Positions 40,693-42,995 of a stretch of DNA of 42,995 nucleotides are shown in pieces. Origin of the DNA: CAVYPR01 sp052145775 (GTDB lineage: Bacteria; Actinomycetota; Acidimicrobiia; Acidimicrobiales; RAAP-2); the NCBI GenBank assembly GCA_052145775.1, contig JBKQNY010000052.1, forward strand, positions 1-42,995. The letters run 5' to 3'. The translations under genes and the position numbers were made by a program. The stretch's first letter is position 1. The number at the start of each line of letters is the position of its first letter. The notes beneath the pieces are model-generated. The model saw only the letters and a list, made by a program, of their open reading frames with translations, was not told the origin of the DNA and did not search any database.

Positions 40693-42995
40693 GCCGGCGG
40701 GCCGGCCTGCTGTCCGCGGCCTCGGTGATCTGCATGGTCATGGGCACGGTGCTCTTGGGCGCCGGTGCCGGCGCGGCTCCGTCGACCAAGAGCACAGCGG
40801 GGAGCGTGACGGTGACCAAGACCGTCACCCGCGACCAGGTCCAGGGCGGGCAGAACGTGGTGGTCGACTCCAAGACAGTCACGCTGCACGTGAGCCAGAC
40901 GACCGGGCTCCAGGGGCGCCAAGAGATCGCCGTGTCATGGTCCGGCGCGCACCCGACGGGCGCCATCGTCTCCGACCAGAACTCCTCGCAGGCGGAGTAC
41001 GAGGAGTACCCGTTCGTCCTACTCGAGTGCCGGGGCATCGACTCGACAAGCGCCAAACCCACACAGCGCCTCAGCCCCGAAACGTGCTGGACGCAGGCTT
41101 CGACAGAGCGCTACCAGTCCAGCCGGGGCGACGGCTATCCGCCGTACCGGTTGGACGAGTACGCGGCCAATCCGGGAGCAGCCGAGGTCGGGGAGCCGTC
41201 GCCATTGCAGTTGCCGAGCGGCCCAACACGAGGGGCGTGGTCGGCCACAAAGACATACAAGAAGAATGATTGGGTCACCGACGGCGGCAAGACCTACGGC
41301 GCGATCCAGACAATCGCAAAGAACCCGGCTAACACGCCGCCGGCGACAGACTCGACACTTTGGCAGCTCGTAACATCAATACGAACTGCGTGCGCCCTGG
41401 AGGGAAATGCACCCGTCCAGTACTGGGTCCCCTGGGACGCCGCCGACGGCCAGGTCTACGACGGTGGACCGCTTGGCTGTGCCGGGGAGCCGCCGGAGGC
41501 GAACGACGTGGCGGGCTCGGCGCTCCCGAGCAACGAGACGTTCGGCGTGACCGGCACCGGGGGGACAGGGAGCGCGGATTTCGACGTCTGGACGTCCGCC
41601 CAGAACCAGACGCTGGGATGCTCGGCGACAGTGCCCTGCGCGCTGGTCGCCGTGCCCATCATGGGGGTCAGCTGCAACCCCTCCCCAACGGCGGCCTCAC
41701 CTGCCCCCACTGCCACCCAGGTCTCCCAGTGCGAGACGACAGGGATGTACACACCGGGAGCGGGCCTGACACCAAACCAGATACCGGGCACAGTCCGGGA
41801 CGTCTCGGTCACCGGGGCCCTCTGGTGGAGCCCGTCGAATTGGCGCAACCGGATCACGGTGCCCCTTTCCTTCGCGCCCTCGCCTGACTTGTGCTCCGTC
41901 ACGCAGTCCGCCGGCAACAACGTCGTCCAGGTGTTCGGCTCCGAGCTCATGATCCAGGCGACGACGCAGTGGGAGCCGCACTTCTGCACCAGCACCAGCG
42001 ATCGCTTCTCCTTCGTCCACGTCCAGACCGGCGAGCCCGAGGCCCGAAACCTCCTGGCCACGGGCAACGTCGACGCCGCCTTCACCAGCTACGGCCAACC
42101 GGGCGGTTACGGCAAGCCCGTCGTCAACGCGCCCGTGGCGGCCACGGGCTTCGCCCTCTCCTACGCCATCGACGGTTCGAACGGCCTCCCTTACACCTCC
42201 CTCAAGCTCACACCGCTGCTGCTGGCCAAGCTGCTGACCGAGTCGTATCCGGGTGACTCTTTCGTCCAGCAGGAGGATCCCGCGCTGGCCCACAACCCGC
42301 TCAACATCACCCAGGACCCCCAGTTCATCGCCCTCAACCCGGGGATCCCGGAGATCAAGATCAGCGGCACGCTCTCGGAGGCAGCCGCCGAGCTTGTGGC
42401 GATGTCGAGTGACTCGGACGTGATGGAGGCGCTCACGACCTACATCAACGACGACCCGGCGGCGCGTGCCTGGCTCAACGGCACGCCCGACAGATGGGGC
42501 ATGGTCGTCAACCCGGCCTATCAGGGAATCCAGCTCCCGGTCGACCAGTGGCCTCTGCTGTCGACGTTCGAGCCGACGACATACTACGACGCCGACGGCG
42601 GACAGCTGAACAACTGCCTGTACTCCGAGCCGGTGCCGTACCAGCCGCTGGTGGCGGCGCCGCTCGCCAACCTCGAGGACATCAGCCAGGCAGTCCAGTT
42701 CAACCAGCCCAATTCGACGACCACCTGCACACAGCCGATCCAGGGCTCCCCGGCCGGCGAGAAGCTGACTGCGGCCAAGCGGCAGTCGCCCGGGTTCCGC
42801 TTCCTCATCGGCATCACCCCGCTCGCCGACGCCCAGCGGTACCTGCTGCAGACGGCGGCGCTGGAGACGACGACAGGGACCTACGTCGCGCCGTCGACAA
42901 CATCGCTCAAGGCAGCCACCTCGCTGCTCAAGCCCGATCCGACAACAGGGACCTGGCCGATCCCGTACAGCACATTCCAGACCACCGCCGGGGCC
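40689..42995 (+). CDS. Large secreted protein with periplasmic-binding-like region and CBM-like insert (C-terminus cut by window edge)
   Basis: The frame is open for 769 codons from a GTG overlapping the previous stop (GTGA) to the window edge. A signal peptide spans about residues 1-29. The body resembles a large secreted protein I recall from other actinobacteria beside Pst-like genes: EIAVSWSGAHPTGAIV, EEYPFVLLECRGID, RLSPETCWTQA, ALWWSPSNWRNRITVPL and GSELMIQATTQWEPHFC. The part near ARNLLATGNVDAAFTSYGQ and VAATGFALSYAIDG looks like a PstS-type binding fold. Between about 183 and 232 lies a short segment (WSATKTYKKNDWVTDGGKTY) that resembles CBM5/12 chitin-binding modules, and its codons are AT-richer. 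Its function is unknown; it probably works with the adjacent transporter. Confidence 0.78.
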   Translation, partial: MSRRAGLLSAASVICMVMGTVLLGAGAGAAPSTKSTAGSVTVTKTVTRDQVQGGQNVVVDSKTVTLHVSQTTGLQGRQEIAVSWSGAHPTGAIVSDQNSSQAEYEEYPFVLLECRGIDSTSAKPTQRLSPETCWTQASTERYQSSRGDGYPPYRLDEYAANPGAAEVGEPSPLQLPSGPTRGAWSATKTYKKNDWVTDGGKTYGAIQTIAKNPANTPPATDSTLWQLVTSIRTACALEGNAPVQYWVPWDAADGQVYDGGPLGCAGEPPEANDVAGSALPSNETFGVTGTGGTGSADFDVWTSAQNQTLGCSATVPCALVAVPIMGVSCNPSPTAASPAPTATQVSQCETTGMYTPGAGLTPNQIPGTVRDVSVTGALWWSPSNWRNRITVPLSFAPSPDLCSVTQSAGNNVVQVFGSELMIQATTQWEPHFCTSTSDRFSFVHVQTGEPEARNLLATGNVDAAFTSYGQPGGYGKPVVNAPVAATGFALSYAIDGSNGLPYTSLKLTPLLLAKLLTESYPGDSFVQQEDPALAHNPLNITQDPQFIALNPGIPEIKISGTLSEAAAELVAMSSDSDVMEALTTYINDDPAARAWLNGTPDRWGMVVNPAYQGIQLPVDQWPLLSTFEPTTYYDADGGQLNNCLYSEPVPYQPLVAAPLANLEDISQAVQFNQPNSTTTCTQPIQGSPAGEKLTAAKRQSPGFRFLIGITPLADAQRYLLQTAALETTTGTYVAPSTTSLKAATSLLKPDPTTGTWPIPYSTFQTTAGA

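Overview
The window is GC-rich DNA that looks like an actinobacterial chromosome. Three genes point there: a mycothiol-dependent formaldehyde dehydrogenase (mscR), a luciferase-like oxidoreductase of a type that usually uses F420, and a deazaflavin (F420) nitroreductase-family protein. GTG starts, 4-base ATGA/GTGA overlaps and the archaeal-type riboflavin synthase fit as well. The large secreted proteins with IPT/TIG and 'GSDGGVF' repeats suggest a deep-branching, Acidimicrobiia-like lineage; that last step is inference. No rRNA, tRNA, transposase, integrase or CRISPR array was recognised.

Left part (1-6.9 kb). A secreted repeat protein runs off the left edge. It is followed by an AhpD-family protein, an unrecognised protein, and a tightly packed biotin operon bioA-bioF-bioD (minus strand; no bioB here). 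An archaeal-type riboflavin synthase gene (ribC) is divergent from bioA.

Middle part (6.9-25.5 kb). This is ordinary metabolism, mostly in short operons. An acyl-CoA dehydrogenase lies divergent to two acyl-CoA synthetases and an isochorismatase-fold protein; a KstR-like palindrome sits just before the second synthetase, suggesting steroid or lipid catabolism. The minus strand then carries, in transcription order, a cupin, a cytochrome P450, an Fpg/Nei glycosylase and a two-gene ABC exporter. Further along are a GNAT acetyltransferase, an aminoglycoside-kinase-like protein, an amidase, an F420-type oxidoreductase, a PPK2 polyphosphate kinase and an AqpZ-like aquaporin. mscR and a deazaflavin nitroreductase-family gene close the region.

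Right part (25.5-43 kb, running off the edge). A local AT-rich promoter opens a plus-strand cluster of secreted and cell-surface proteins that ends in a Pst-type ABC transporter. The order is: PstS-superfamily secreted protein; Ig-repeat protein with a WxL-like tail; DUF916-like membrane-anchored protein; small anchored protein; 1246-residue TIG-repeat protein; pstB; pstC; pstA; an anchored PstS-like protein; and a large partial protein with a periplasmic-binding-like region and a small carbohydrate-binding-like insert. Three of the secreted proteins share an N-terminal domain I cannot assign. Most neighbouring genes overlap by 4 bases or nearly so, which suggests co-expression. The binding protein appears to have lost canonical phosphate ligands, so I read the cluster as a surface-organised binding/uptake system whose ligand may not be free phosphate. 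It is the best candidate here for an undescribed system.
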